Shown here: positions 54,270 to 63,457 of the stretch, piece after piece | How the letters are laid out: each line of letters starts with the position of its first letter | Position numbering within the stretch: the first letter of the stretch is position 1 | Origin: Colwellia psychrerythraea 34H | Lineage (GTDB): Bacteria; Pseudomonadota; Gammaproteobacteria; Enterobacterales; Alteromonadaceae | Direction of reading: 5' to 3' | Length of the DNA stretch: 64,000 nt | Assembly (NCBI RefSeq): GCF_000012325.1 | Contig: NC_003910.7 | Location: 3,720,001-3,784,000, forward strand | Position numbers and translations under genes: made by a program | Notes under the pieces: generated by a model | Database searches by the model: none | What the model saw: the letters and a program-made list of their open reading frames with translations, nothing else | Told to the model about the DNA's origin: nothing

Positions 54270-55286
54270 CTAGTAATACTTAGTTAAATCCATATCTTTA
54301 TACATATGCGCTACTTGTTCACCATAGCCATTAAAAGGTAAGGTCTCAATGCGGTTTCGAGCAAATAACCCGCCAGAGGTTATCCGCCTTTCGCTGGCTT
54401 GACTCCATCTTGGATGATCGTGCGCTGGGTTTACATTGGCATAAAAACCATATTCATTAGCAGCGAGTTTATTCCACGTTGTTTGGGGTTTTTCACGTAC
54501 CAACTTAATTGATACTATCGATTTAATACTCTTAAAACCGTATTTCCATGGAACAACCAAGCGAATTGGCGCACCATTTTGTGGGGGTAACGTTTTACCA
54601 TACAAACCTACACTCATTAAAGTGAGTGGATTCATCGCTTCGTCGATACGTAATCCTTCTATATAAGGGTAAGCAATACCGCCACCCAAACGTCTATCGC
54701 TTTGACCTGGCATTTGCTCAGGATCATGCAGTGTTTCAAAAAGCACGTATTTAGCCGATGAGTTTGGCGCAACTTTTTTTAATAAATCAGCTAAAGAAAA
54801 ACCAATCCAAGGGACCACCATTGACCAAGCTTCTACACAACGAAGTCGGTAAATGCGCTCTTCTAGGGCAAACATAGTCGTTAAATCATCATAATCTAAG
54901 GTAATGGGGTTATCACATTCACCGGAAATAGATAGTTGCCAAGGGTTCACTTTAAAATTTTGAGACAATTCAGCGGGTTGATTTTTCTGAGCGCCAAACT
55001 CATAAAAATTATTGTGGCTAATAACTTTTTGTTCCGGAGTTTTAATTAACGAAACATTATCTTTATCCGCAGTAAACTTTAAAGGCGTTGTTTTAAAACT
55101 ACTCGCATCAGCGTCTTTATTATCAAAAAAACCAGCATTGGCTGTTTTAGATATTACTGAGCCTAATAGAGCACCTGCACCGAGAAATCCCATACTTTTG
55201 ATAAGTTGACGGCGCTGTATATAAACTGACTCATCAGTAATGTCGGATGTTTTTAGTGCGGATTTTGGTGGGGTTTTTATCAACAT
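54270..55286 (-). CDS. msrP: MsrP periplasmic methionine sulfoxide reductase (molybdopterin)
   Basis: This 338-residue protein has a Tat signal ([20 protein letters not shown]), so it is exported folded with its molybdopterin. The core has [18 protein letters not shown] with the Mo-ligand cysteine, then [22 protein letters not shown] and [22 protein letters not shown] sequence. It repairs oxidised methionine in periplasmic proteins using electrons from MsrQ. Next to msrQ, though with a larger gap (190 bases) than the usual tight coupling. Confidence 0.93.
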   Translation of the reverse strand: MLIKTPPKSALKTSDITDESVYIQRRQLIKSMGFLGAGALLGSVISKTANAGFFDNKDADASSFKTTPLKFTADKDNVSLIKTPEQKVISHNNFYEFGAQKNQPAELSQNFKVNPWQLSISGECDNPITLDYDDLTTMFALEERIYRLRCVEAWSMVVPWIGFSLADLLKKVAPNSSAKYVLFETLHDPEQMPGQSDRRLGGGIAYPYIEGLRIDEAMNPLTLMSVGLYGKTLPPQNGAPIRLVVPWKYGFKSIKSIVSIKLVREKPQTTWNKLAANEYGFYANVNPAHDHPRWSQASERRITSGGLFARNRIETLPFNGYGEQVAHMYKDMDLTKYY

Positions 55287-55438
55287 AAAGGGCCTACTAA
55301 GTTTTCAGAACAAGTGATTAACTTAATAGACACATTTTTTTGATAAATAATTTCAATAATAACTTTATAATCACCCTAAGGAGATCAACACCCATTAACT
55401 TTTCAATCAAATGTTAGTGAGTATAAAAATAATCAAGG

Positions 55439-55807
55439 TTAGGCAGCCTTAGTTAACGCTTGTAAGTGGCTAACTACATCACTTGACTCATATAACCATT
55501 GCACTTGGCCATCTTCTTTTTCAATACGTAAACAAGGCACTTTACGTTTACCGCCTTCACGCACAAGCTCTGCACTGTAGTCATTATTACCATTGATATT
55601 ACGCAGCTCAATTTTCAACCCTTCACGCTTCATTGTACGACGGACCTTCACACAAAATGGACACGATGGTAGTTGATATAAACTGAGTGTTCGTGTTTTA
55701 TCGTCAATTTTGGCTTGCTCGTCTGCGGCGCGTTTTGGCGATCGTGGTGAAAAAGTAAGGTTTAGTAACAAAATTAATTGACCTATTGGCCAACGGATAG
55801 CTTTCAT
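55439..55807 (-). CDS. Glutaredoxin-like protein with membrane anchor
   Basis: This 122-residue protein has an N-terminal hydrophobic helix (MKAIRWPIGQLILLLNLTF), a basic linker and a glutaredoxin/GST-N thioredoxin fold: LSLYQLPSCPFCVKVRRTMKR with a CPFC active site, KVPCLRIEKEDG with the cis-Pro, and WLYESSDVVSHL. I start at ATG 55807; ATG 55813 and TTG 55825 are also in frame. It is 152 bases upstream of msrP on the same strand, and may be a redox helper, but no direct link is shown. Confidence 0.85.
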   Translation of the reverse strand: MKAIRWPIGQLILLLNLTFSPRSPKRAADEQAKIDDKTRTLSLYQLPSCPFCVKVRRTMKREGLKIELRNINGNNDYSAELVREGGKRKVPCLRIEKEDGQVQWLYESSDVVSHLQALTKAA

Positions 55808-56009
55808 CAACATAATAAATAACAACTCTTGTAAATCAAATAAATCTAAAAAAAGCTAACATATTGTTTATGCTAGCCATTGTAATAGCGTTAGTTTTAT
55901 TGGTGTGTTCGACACCTAATTTCGCAGTATTCTAACACATGCAACGAACATTTATCTGTCCGCTATTAACCGGGGAAACAGTTTACATAAAATGCATTCC
56001 TGATTCGTC

Positions 56010-56561
56010 CTACCACATCAAATCATCTGGAATTTGATAATCAGCGTACGGATCATTTTCATCTGTTTCTTCAGCATCAACTTTATCGTTCTGAACAAGT
56101 ATGATGTTTTTATCAAGTTCTGCGACTTTTTCTGCCGTTTCACTGGTAACAAGATAGGTAGTTTCATTCAAACCACACAGTGCCAAACGACCATTGACTA
56201 ACGCTTTATGCGTTTTGCTATCTAGCGCTAATTTTTTAACTTTATTATCGAAAGTGTAATTATATTCACTTTCCCCTCTCACACCAGTTAGTTGGTGATG
56301 CTCAAGAATCTGTTTGATGCGTAATTGTTGTTCTTTATTAGCGATCTCAATATTTTTTGCATCATTAAGCGCACTATCTTTAGCAAGCTTATCTGCTTTT
56401 GATAGTGCTAAGTCTTGCTTTACTTGCTCTTGCAAGCTTGCACCATGCTCAACACCACTGCGTTGTTGTTTGTTTTTCTTACGCTTGTCAGCATTAGCTT
56501 GCCGCGTTTTTTGTTTAGTGGTTAATCCGGCTTTGAGCAATTGATCTTGGAGAGAGGCCAT
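56010..56561 (-). CDS. DUF2058 family protein (YaiL-like)
   Basis: This 183-residue protein begins SLQDQLLKAGLTTKQKTRQANADKRKKNKQQR, the highly basic, coiled DUF2058 start, followed by a compact domain (EYNYTFDNKVKKLALDSKTHKALVNGRLALCG) and an acidic end (DAEETDENDPYADYQIPDDL). E. coli YaiL is a family member; its function is poorly known but basic N-termini suggest nucleic acid contact. Shine-Dalgarno AAGGA supports the start. Single gene. Confidence 0.9.
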   Translation of the reverse strand: MASLQDQLLKAGLTTKQKTRQANADKRKKNKQQRSGVEHGASLQEQVKQDLALSKADKLAKDSALNDAKNIEIANKEQQLRIKQILEHHQLTGVRGESEYNYTFDNKVKKLALDSKTHKALVNGRLALCGLNETTYLVTSETAEKVAELDKNIILVQNDKVDAEETDENDPYADYQIPDDLMW

Positions 56562-56580
56562 CGGTAATCCTTACTGTGTT

Positions 56581-56606
56581 ATACCAATCGTACTATTTAT
56601 TGGTAT
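56581..56606. repeat. Short palindromic element ATACCAAT...ATTGGTAT
   Basis: Perfect eight-base ends identical to those at 11177-11215 enclose CGTACTATTT. It lies 20 bases before the DUF2058 start, with TAGTACGAT just after it, so it could affect that promoter. Confidence 0.55.
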
Positions 56607-56675
56607 TAGTACGATATGAGTACAGAATCAGTACAATAGGTGAATCAAAAATTGCCGCTATTCTACCTATTTTTA

Positions 56676-56941
56676 ATACCAAGTCCATTAAGTTATTTCC
56701 CACTCAGCGAGAATTAAAAGGTTTAAAGGCAAGGTATTGATTGAAGAGAATGGTTATTCCCTTGTCAAAATCAATAACACAGCATGTAAGCCTTTTAAAC
56801 TCGCCCTTGGGAGCTTGTCATAAAAGCAATAACTGTACAAATTTTTGAGATATAGACATGACTATACCAGCAAAAATTTTGTTTGTTATAACTCTTCTGA
56901 CATAGCTCTGAGGTGGGAATAAATTTAATGGAATTGGTATA
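56676..56941. repeat. MITE-like inverted-end repeat, ATACCAAGTCCATTAA type
   Basis: The left end AATACCAAGTCCATTAAG and the right end, whose reverse complement reads ATACCAATTCCATTAAA, are imperfect inverted repeats extending about 35 bases (both continue into TTATTCCCAC-like sequence). The 266-bp body is non-coding. An internal block (GGCAAGGTATTGATTGAAGA and about 30 following bases) recurs with few changes in the element at 4322-4590, although their ends differ. Confidence 0.85.
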
Positions 56942-57279
56942 AGTTAAAGTGCGAATCTACTCTCGTAATAGCTAACGCAGGATAATTTATCCTCTCTATT
57001 AATATGGCTACTTTACTCTTAACGGTTAAGTTAACTTTTTACTTATTTCCACTATCGTTCTTTTAAAGTACGAAGCCCGTGGTATAAGGACTTTACCTTA
57101 GTTTTATCCGTTTTAAATATATCTCTACTACAGCTAATAGTTCAATGAATTCAAGGGCTAATAAATTACTTATATTTACCTGACTTTCAATTATTAATTA
57201 AATGCGTTAATGTAGCTTTGCTCAATTATAAATATTTTAAAATAGTTATAATTTCATAATACAGAAATAGGAAAGAAGT
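56942..57279. promoter_or_regulatory. Leader region of ppiC
   Basis: 338 AT-rich bases between the repeat and the ppiC gene. It must hold the ppiC promoter. I see no open frame, repeat or RNA fold that I can support. Confidence 0.4.
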
Positions 57280-57558
57280 ATGTCTCAAGCAAGTGCACGC
57301 CACCTTTTAGTGGATACAGAAGAAAAATGTTTAGCCTTAAAAGCAGAAATTGAAGCAGGTAAAGATTTTGCTGAAGTGGCTAAAGAACATTCGAACTGCC
57401 CATCAAATGCCCAAGGTGGTGATTTAGGTAGCTTTGGCCCAGGTCAAATGGTTCCTGAATTTGATAAAGTTGTTTTTTCAGCTCCTTTAAATACAGTACA
57501 AGGCCCTGTACAAACTCAGTTTGGTTACCACTTATTAGAAGTTACTGCACGTAACTAA
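57280..57558 (+). CDS. ppiC: Peptidyl-prolyl cis-trans isomerase, parvulin type (PpiC)
   Basis: This 92-residue protein is a single parvulin domain: ARHLLVDTEEKCLALKAEIEAGKDFAEVAKEHSNCPSN, then GGDLGSFGPGQMVPEFDKVVFSAPL and QTQFGYHLLEV. Length matches E. coli PpiC (93). No signal peptide, so cytoplasmic. Strong Shine-Dalgarno (AGGAAAGA) and a strong terminator at 57635. Confidence 0.94.
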   Translation: MSQASARHLLVDTEEKCLALKAEIEAGKDFAEVAKEHSNCPSNAQGGDLGSFGPGQMVPEFDKVVFSAPLNTVQGPVQTQFGYHLLEVTARN

Positions 57559-57634
57559 ATCTAGTTAACTAAAGAGTTAAATAGGTAGCTATTTAATCAA
57601 GGTACTTTAGAAGTCGTGATTAAATAAAGAAAAT

Positions 57635-57664
57635 AAAAAAGCCGCAACAAGTTGCGGCTTTTTT
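57635..57664. terminator. Bidirectional intrinsic terminator
   Basis: AAAAAAGCCGCAAC and GTTGCGGCTTTTTT form a 14-bp stem with an AA loop between the convergent ppiC and phosphate transporter genes. Confidence 0.92.
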
Positions 57665-57689
57665 AATTCTGTTTTTCAGGAGTAAGAGA

Positions 57690-58985
57690 CTAACTAAATG
57701 TTGCCTGCATAATCCAGAAGAAAACAATAGATAAACCAGCACCAACAGGTAAGGTTATAACCCAAGATACAACAATGTTACGTACAACACCTAAATTAAT
57801 AGCTGCGATACCACGTGCCATACCTACACCTAACACAGCACCAACAAGAGTTTGTGTGGTAGAGATAGGTAAGCCTGCACCTGAAGCAATAACAACAGTA
57901 CTAGCAGCCGCTAACTCAGCTGCAAAACCACGACTTGGTGTTAAATGTGTAATACCTTGGCCGATAGTTGCAATAACTTTATGGCCAAACAAGGCAAGGC
58001 CGGCAACAATACCAAAACCACCCAGTGGTAATATCCACCAAGCTATTGCTGATTTAGCGGCAATTTGTCCATCATGTTCAACAATACTAACCACGGCAGC
58101 TAATGGGCCAATAGCATTGGCAACATCATTTGAACCATGAGCAAACGCCATTGCACACGCAGTAACAATCATCAATATTGCGAATACTTTCTCAACGTTT
58201 ACGTAATGAGCTTCTTTAGCAAGGTTTTCATCAAACTTTAAGCGGCTAATAAAGAATTTACCAATAATAGCAACAATAATTGCGACAATGGCTGCCAAAT
58301 AGAAACCACCAGCGCCTTTAATTTCAAAGTTAACAAAGCCTAAATTGACGTTTTCTAGGCCGATATGCTTAAGACCTTTTTTGATAGTAACCAGTGATAA
58401 TACAAAGCCAGCAAGGAACATATAAGCAGGAACCCAACGCTTAGCTTGTTGCAATGGTTTATCCGTATCAAAAATAAGCTTTTGCGCACTATTAAAGATA
58501 ATAAAGGCGATAATTCCTGATATTAGCGGTGTGATAATCCAGCTACCAACGATGCCAACTACTTTGCCCCATTCTACAGCATCAGTACTAACACCAACTG
58601 CAGCAAAACCAACAATAGCACCAACAATTGAGTGGGTAGTCGATACAGGCCAACCTAAAGCTGAGGCTATTAATAACCATGTAGCTGCAGCAAAAAGTGC
58701 TGAGATCATACCGTAAACCAGTAATTCTGGGCTATCGACAAAGTAACTGGCATCTATAATGCCTTTACGAATGGTTGAAGTTACTTCGCCACCGGCAAGG
58801 TAAGCACCCGCAAACTCAAAAATCATCGCAATAATAATGGCTTGTTTAATCGTTAATGCTTTCGATCCAACAGAGGTTCCCATTGCATTAGCAACATCAT
58901 TGGCACCAATGCCCCACGCCATGAAGAAGCCAACAACGGCAGCAAGAATTACAAAAGTGCCGCCTGAGTTAAGTATAATTTCCAT
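57690..58985 (-). CDS. Inorganic phosphate transporter, PiT family
   Basis: This 431-residue membrane protein has the twin PiT signatures: AWGIGANDVANAMGTSVGSKALT near the N-terminus and FAHGSNDVANAIGPLAAVVS in the C-terminal half, each with GANDVANA-type phosphate motifs, and GWPVSTTHSIVGAIVGF / LPISTTQTLVGAVLG repeats. About ten helices. Low-affinity phosphate (or metal-phosphate) symport. I start at ATG 58985, since the longer frame begins with TTG. It follows the DUF47 gene by ten bases, the usual pairing. Confidence 0.92.
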   Translation of the reverse strand: MEIILNSGGTFVILAAVVGFFMAWGIGANDVANAMGTSVGSKALTIKQAIIIAMIFEFAGAYLAGGEVTSTIRKGIIDASYFVDSPELLVYGMISALFAAATWLLIASALGWPVSTTHSIVGAIVGFAAVGVSTDAVEWGKVVGIVGSWIITPLISGIIAFIIFNSAQKLIFDTDKPLQQAKRWVPAYMFLAGFVLSLVTIKKGLKHIGLENVNLGFVNFEIKGAGGFYLAAIVAIIVAIIGKFFISRLKFDENLAKEAHYVNVEKVFAILMIVTACAMAFAHGSNDVANAIGPLAAVVSIVEHDGQIAAKSAIAWWILPLGGFGIVAGLALFGHKVIATIGQGITHLTPSRGFAAELAAASTVVIASGAGLPISTTQTLVGAVLGVGMARGIAAINLGVVRNIVVSWVITLPVGAGLSIVFFWIMQATFS

Positions 58986-58995
58986 CAAATAAACC

Positions 58996-59676
58996 CTATT
59001 TTCTAGCGAGAAGAATTTCTAAACGTGCACCTACACATTCAGCAAGATCGGCTAAATCACCGACCCAATCAATAATTTGATATAAGAACATTACATCAAC
59101 TGGATTCAAATCCTTTTCAATCGCTAATAAGTTTTTACGCAAAATAACTTGCAAGTCATCAGTATCATCTTCGATAGCATCTAACTGGCTGATCATTTTT
59201 TCTACCAATACCACTTCACGTCCACGGAAGCCTGTTTCTAATAAATCATCTAATTCATTAATCGCTTCAGCTGCTTTTTCGGTAGCATCAATGCAACGTG
59301 CTAAATAAACAGTGAATTCTGCTTGTAAGGTGACAGGTATTTCAAGTTTTCGTCCAAGAACGCGACCAGCAATGTCTTTTGCTTTGTTCGCTATTTTGTC
59401 TTGTTGAGAAACGAGTTCAAGTAAGTCAGCTCGATCAACTGGCATAAATAAGCCACCTGGAAGCTCTAGACGTAATTGACGTTTTAAGGCGTCAGCATCT
59501 TGCTCTAATTTTGAGAGTTTACGACGAACTTTAGCCGCTTCACTCCAGTCTTCTGCAGTACATGCTTCAAAAAATGGGATTAGTTGTTTACTACATTTAA
59601 CAACTATTTGAATATGTTTTACTAACGGTTTAATCGGTGATTTTGCAAATACACCTAAGATTGAATTTTTAGCCAT
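58996..59676 (-). CDS. DUF47 (TIGR00153) phosphate-transport accessory protein
   Basis: This 226-residue helical protein is a PhoU-like domain (NSILGVFAKSPIKPLVKHIQ, ELPGGLFMPVDRADLLELVSQQDKIANKAKDIAGRVLGRK, LVEKMISQLDAIEDDTDDLQ). Such proteins sit next to PiT transporters and probably gate them. I start at ATG 59676, with GGAAA upstream; the longer frame adds 20 residues. PiT and DUF47 form one operon. 217 bases separate it from phoU. Confidence 0.9.
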   Translation of the reverse strand: MAKNSILGVFAKSPIKPLVKHIQIVVKCSKQLIPFFEACTAEDWSEAAKVRRKLSKLEQDADALKRQLRLELPGGLFMPVDRADLLELVSQQDKIANKAKDIAGRVLGRKLEIPVTLQAEFTVYLARCIDATEKAAEAINELDDLLETGFRGREVVLVEKMISQLDAIEDDTDDLQVILRKNLLAIEKDLNPVDVMFLYQIIDWVGDLADLAECVGARLEILLARK

Positions 59677-59893
59677 AATTGTGTTTCCAGTCAGTCTAAC
59701 TCTCGTCATTGCTATTCGCCGCGGATAGTACCCCATTTAACTTCTAATGTTAAATGCTAATATCAGCTTAAACGCATGCCTTTATTAACTCAGCGCAATA
59801 GTGTGATTTATTTTTTGCTAAACACTAGTATAGTGCATAGTTAATTAATTGAATTTATTATAATTTTAATTACTCAGTTGGCGCGCAAGCGAG

Positions 59894-60595
59894 TTATAAG
59901 TTTTTCATATCTTCTGCTGTGGTATGACGTACAACCTTACCTTTAACAAAGTAAATGATGTATTCACAGATGTTTTGACAACGATCACCAATACGTTCCA
60001 GTGCGCGTGCTGACCAAATAACCGTCATAACTTGCGGAATTGAGCGTGGGTCTTCCATCATATATGTCATCAATTGACGCATAAGCGCTTCATATTCACG
60101 ATTTATTTTGTCATCCATTTGGTGAATTTTAATCGCTGTTTCACAATCCATTCGAGTGAATGCATCAAGGCTAGCCTGTAAAAACTCCAGTACTCGTCGT
60201 CCTAGGTTATCTAGATTAACCAGTAAATCTTGCTGTGATGAAGAAAAGCTTTCTAGCGCAACTTTAGCAATTTTCTCTGCCTCATCACCTATTCTCTCCA
60301 AGTCAGCAATCGTTTTTACAACAGCCATAATCAAACGTAAGTCACCAGCAGCCGGTTGGCGCTTTGCAATAATACGTGTACATTCATCATCAATACTGAC
60401 TTCATAAGCATTAATTTGGTAATCGTTGCTCAACACTTGTTTGGCTAAATCAACATCAGATTGACCTACAGCAATAAGTGCGTCAGTTAATTGCTTCTCA
60501 ACTAAGCCGCCCATATGCATAACATTATTTATAACGCGTTCTAAATCTTCATTGAACTGGCCGGAAATATGACGACCAATTTGTAAATTATCCAT
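59894..60595 (-). CDS. phoU: Phosphate signalling protein PhoU
   Basis: This 233-residue protein has two PhoU three-helix domains: LERVINNVMHMGGLVEKQLTDAL, then DDECTRIIAKRQPAAGDLRLIMAVVKTIADLERIGDEAEKIAK in the first and DPRSIPQVMTVIWSARALERIGDRCQNICEYIIYF in the second, each with the ERIGD metal motif. It represses PhoR signalling and gates Pst. ATG 60595 has AAGGA eight bases upstream; the longer frame begins at TTG. Just 48 bases after pstB. Confidence 0.94.
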   Translation of the reverse strand: MDNLQIGRHISGQFNEDLERVINNVMHMGGLVEKQLTDALIAVGQSDVDLAKQVLSNDYQINAYEVSIDDECTRIIAKRQPAAGDLRLIMAVVKTIADLERIGDEAEKIAKVALESFSSSQQDLLVNLDNLGRRVLEFLQASLDAFTRMDCETAIKIHQMDDKINREYEALMRQLMTYMMEDPRSIPQVMTVIWSARALERIGDRCQNICEYIIYFVKGKVVRHTTAEDMKNL

Positions 60596-60643
60596 GGGAT
60601 ATCCTTTCAAAGGTATGTGCTTGCATCTTTTATTAATTTATAA

Positions 60644-61483
60644 TTAACCGTAACGGCCAGTAATGTAATCTTCAGTTTTCTTTTTCAATGGCGTGGTAAA
60701 CAAAGTATTGGTGTCACTGTACTCTATTAAATCTCCCATATACATAAATGCTGTTTGATCTGACACCCGTGCTGCTTGTTGCATATTATGGGTAACAATG
60801 ACCACGGTAAATTGCTTTTTAAGATCATTGATTAGCTCTTCAATGGTCAAGGTTGAAATAGGATCGAGTGCTGAAGTAGGTTCATCAAGTAATAAAACCT
60901 CAGGTTGAATAGCAATAGCACGAGCAATGACTAAACGTTGTTGCTGACCGCCCGATAAACCTAATGCACTCTCGTGCAACCTGTCTTTTACTTCATTCCA
61001 AAGCGCCGCGCTACGAAGTGATTGTTCGGCAGCTTCATCAAGCCTTCTACGGTTATTTTCCCCCATAATACGTAAACCATAGACTACATTTTCATAAATG
61101 GTTTTCGGAAAAGGGTTCGGTCGTTGAAATACCATGCCAACTTTGCGTCTTAGCTCAGCGACATCAACATGTTTATCATAGATGTTGCTGCCATGAAGGT
61201 TTATCTCGCCACTTATATGGCAATTATCAACTAAATCATTCATACGGTTAATAGAGCGTAATAACGTAGATTTACCACAACCACTTGGACCAATGAACGC
61301 TGTTACCTGCCCTTTGGGAATAGACATAGTAATATTATTTAGCGCTTGTTTTTTACCATAGAATAAATTTAATTTATTAATATCTAAGGCAACTTGTTCT
61401 GGTGTTAAATTGGTTAAATCTAGCTTTTTTTCAATTGCTTTATCTGAGCCAGGCGCTAACGCCTTTGGGCTAATAGAAATCAT
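60644..61483 (-). CDS. pstB: Phosphate ABC transporter ATPase PstB
   Basis: This 279-residue ABC ATPase has Walker [10 protein letters not shown] (about 68-76), the PstB segment [20 protein letters not shown], signature [17 protein letters not shown], Walker [13 protein letters not shown] and the switch His in [15 protein letters not shown]. It powers high-affinity phosphate uptake with PstC and PstA. An N-terminal extension of about 35 residues precedes the core. Between pstA (150 bases) and phoU. Confidence 0.95.
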   Translation of the reverse strand: MISISPKALAPGSDKAIEKKLDLTNLTPEQVALDINKLNLFYGKKQALNNITMSIPKGQVTAFIGPSGCGKSTLLRSINRMNDLVDNCHISGEINLHGSNIYDKHVDVAELRRKVGMVFQRPNPFPKTIYENVVYGLRIMGENNRRRLDEAAEQSLRSAALWNEVKDRLHESALGLSGGQQQRLVIARAIAIQPEVLLLDEPTSALDPISTLTIEELINDLKKQFTVVIVTHNMQQAARVSDQTAFMYMGDLIEYSDTNTLFTTPLKKKTEDYITGRYG

Positions 61484-61634
61484 AATAGGTGTTTCTCTAA
61501 TTACTTTTGATTAATCTTTATTTACTAATTGATCGTTATGAATTTAAAATTATTAATTGCTCGTTACTAATTTACTATTAATAACTGCAATGAATAACTA
61601 TCCATTACTCATTGCTAACTGTTGTGAGAGCAAA

Positions 61635-63305
61635 CTAGTGCTCTAGCATCTTATATCTTTCACGTAATTTATTACGGATTGAAACGGCGGTCATATTTAA
61701 AGCAACAATGATAGTTACTAATAGTAAGGCTGTTGCAAAAACCAATGGACGTGCGGCTTCAACATTAGGACTTTGGAAACCAACATCATAAATATGAAAG
61801 CCTAGATGCATGAACTTTCTATCTAAGTGTAAGAATGGGAAGTTACCATCCAAAGGTAGGTTAGGTGCCATCTTAACTACACCAACCAACATTAATGGCG
61901 CAACCTCACCAGCTGCTCTAGCAATCGCTAAAATAATACCCGTCATAATAGCAGGACTGGCAATAGGTAAAATAATTCGCCACAACGTTTCGGCCTTGGT
62001 TGCTCCTAACGCTAATGAACCATGACGCATAGTCGATGGAATGCGTGATAAGCCTTCCTCTGTTGAAACAATAACTACCGGTAAGGTTAATATGGCTAAC
62101 GTTAACGCTGACCATAAAACACCCGGCGTACCAAAAGTAGGGCTAGGTAAGTTTTCTGAATAAAATAGTTGGTCGAGTGAGCCACCCACCATATAAACAA
62201 AGAACCCTAAACCAAATACCCCGTAAACAATAGAGGGAACGCCGGCTAAGTTGATAACCGCAATGCGTAGCAGCTTAGTAAATGCATTTTTACCGGCATA
62301 CTCATGTAGGTAGATAGCCGCGATAACACCAAACGGTGAAACAATGACTGTCATTAATAACACCATAAGCACGGTACCAAAAATAGCAGGGAATACACCG
62401 CCTTCTGTATTAGCTTCGCGAGGGTCTTCGATGAGAAATGAACCAATATGGCTAAAGAATAATGCCGTTTTCTCAAAGGTATTAAGTTGATTATTAAATG
62501 TGACTTTAAGAATATATTCAAAGTTAATAGTAACGAGTTGACCGTCCATAGCACGCATCACGATATGATCACGTGATATCTGCTCTCGATATCCCATCAG
62601 CTCGTTTTCTAGTATTTCGTAGTCCTGGTTCAGTGCCGCTATTTCGCTATCAATTTTTACTTGTAACTCAGCCGTTAGCTTATCTTGCAATTGATATTTA
62701 CGCGTTTTTAATCGCAAACGTTCTAATTGATAGTTGATAGCACCAATATCTGACTTTTGTAAATCATCGATCTGGTCTTGAAAATTATCAACACGCGTTA
62801 ATAATTCATCCAACTTGTTTTTATCTACTTCTTTTCCATCAACCACTACACTTTCAATGAAACCGTAAAAGTTACCATGAGTACGACGTTCAACCACAAC
62901 TAAATCTTTTGGTGTTTGTGTCTTTTGAATGTTATGACTTAACAACCAACGAAAATCTAAACTCACCAGCTCGCGGTTACCTGTTTTGATTAACAGTCGC
63001 TCTAATATTTCTTGTTCTGGATCAAGCGCCAAATTTAAATGTGCTAATTGGCTTACCGGAATTTGCTCTCTATCGTAGATTTCACCAATGACAACACTCT
63101 TAGCGCCATGTTGATCGGTAAGATCAAATTGATATAACTCACTTGGCCAAAAATATGACAAGCCCCGTGAAGCGATAAGCCATAATAGGCCTAACACTGA
63201 AATTAAACTGATACTTACGCCACCTGCCGATAACCATATCCACGGTGAACCTGATTTAAACCACTTATTCATAAAGTAACTCGTCATTGGTGAGTGACTT
63301 TTCAT
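61635..63305 (-). CDS. pstA: Phosphate ABC transporter permease PstA, long form
   Basis: This 556-residue protein is nearly twice the length of E. coli PstA (296). The last 260 residues are the canonical permease (FPAIFGTVLMVLLMTVIVSPFG, AGVPSIVYGVFGLGFF, EGLSRIPSTMRHGSLALGATKAETLWRIILPIASPAIMTG with the EAA loop). The first helix (IWLSAGGVSISLISVLGLLWLIA) is followed by a roughly 240-residue soluble insertion with a coiled coil (NFQDQIDDLQKSDIGAINYQ ... EIAALNQDYEILENELMGYR), probably periplasmic. Such long PstA forms occur in marine gammaproteobacteria; the insertion's role is unknown. Alternative starts at internal Met 7 or 12. Confidence 0.9.
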   Translation of the reverse strand: MKSHSPMTSYFMNKWFKSGSPWIWLSAGGVSISLISVLGLLWLIASRGLSYFWPSELYQFDLTDQHGAKSVVIGEIYDREQIPVSQLAHLNLALDPEQEILERLLIKTGNRELVSLDFRWLLSHNIQKTQTPKDLVVVERRTHGNFYGFIESVVVDGKEVDKNKLDELLTRVDNFQDQIDDLQKSDIGAINYQLERLRLKTRKYQLQDKLTAELQVKIDSEIAALNQDYEILENELMGYREQISRDHIVMRAMDGQLVTINFEYILKVTFNNQLNTFEKTALFFSHIGSFLIEDPREANTEGGVFPAIFGTVLMVLLMTVIVSPFGVIAAIYLHEYAGKNAFTKLLRIAVINLAGVPSIVYGVFGLGFFVYMVGGSLDQLFYSENLPSPTFGTPGVLWSALTLAILTLPVVIVSTEEGLSRIPSTMRHGSLALGATKAETLWRIILPIASPAIMTGIILAIARAAGEVAPLMLVGVVKMAPNLPLDGNFPFLHLDRKFMHLGFHIYDVGFQSPNVEAARPLVFATALLLVTIIVALNMTAVSIRNKLRERYKMLEH

Positions 63306-63457
63306 CTTGTTGCTGTAAAGCCCAACTTATGCGTCAAATGTACTCATTGATACTTATCAACTCCGTACATTTTCCTTTAAATTGAACTCTACAGCTTAAA
63401 GCTGACTAGCCACTTATATATAAATTATTGTTTGTTTTCTAAATTCAATACGATTAA

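Noticed and set aside
57775..58140. 121-codon frame antisense to the PiT gene
   Set aside because: Composition (Pro/Thr/Ala-rich) is what the reverse of a membrane-protein gene gives.
61484..61634. AT-rich near-repeats (ATTGATCGTTATGA / ATTGCTCGTTACTA) between pstA and pstB
   Set aside because: Too short and irregular to separate from chance in AT-rich spacer; no dyad or coding signal.
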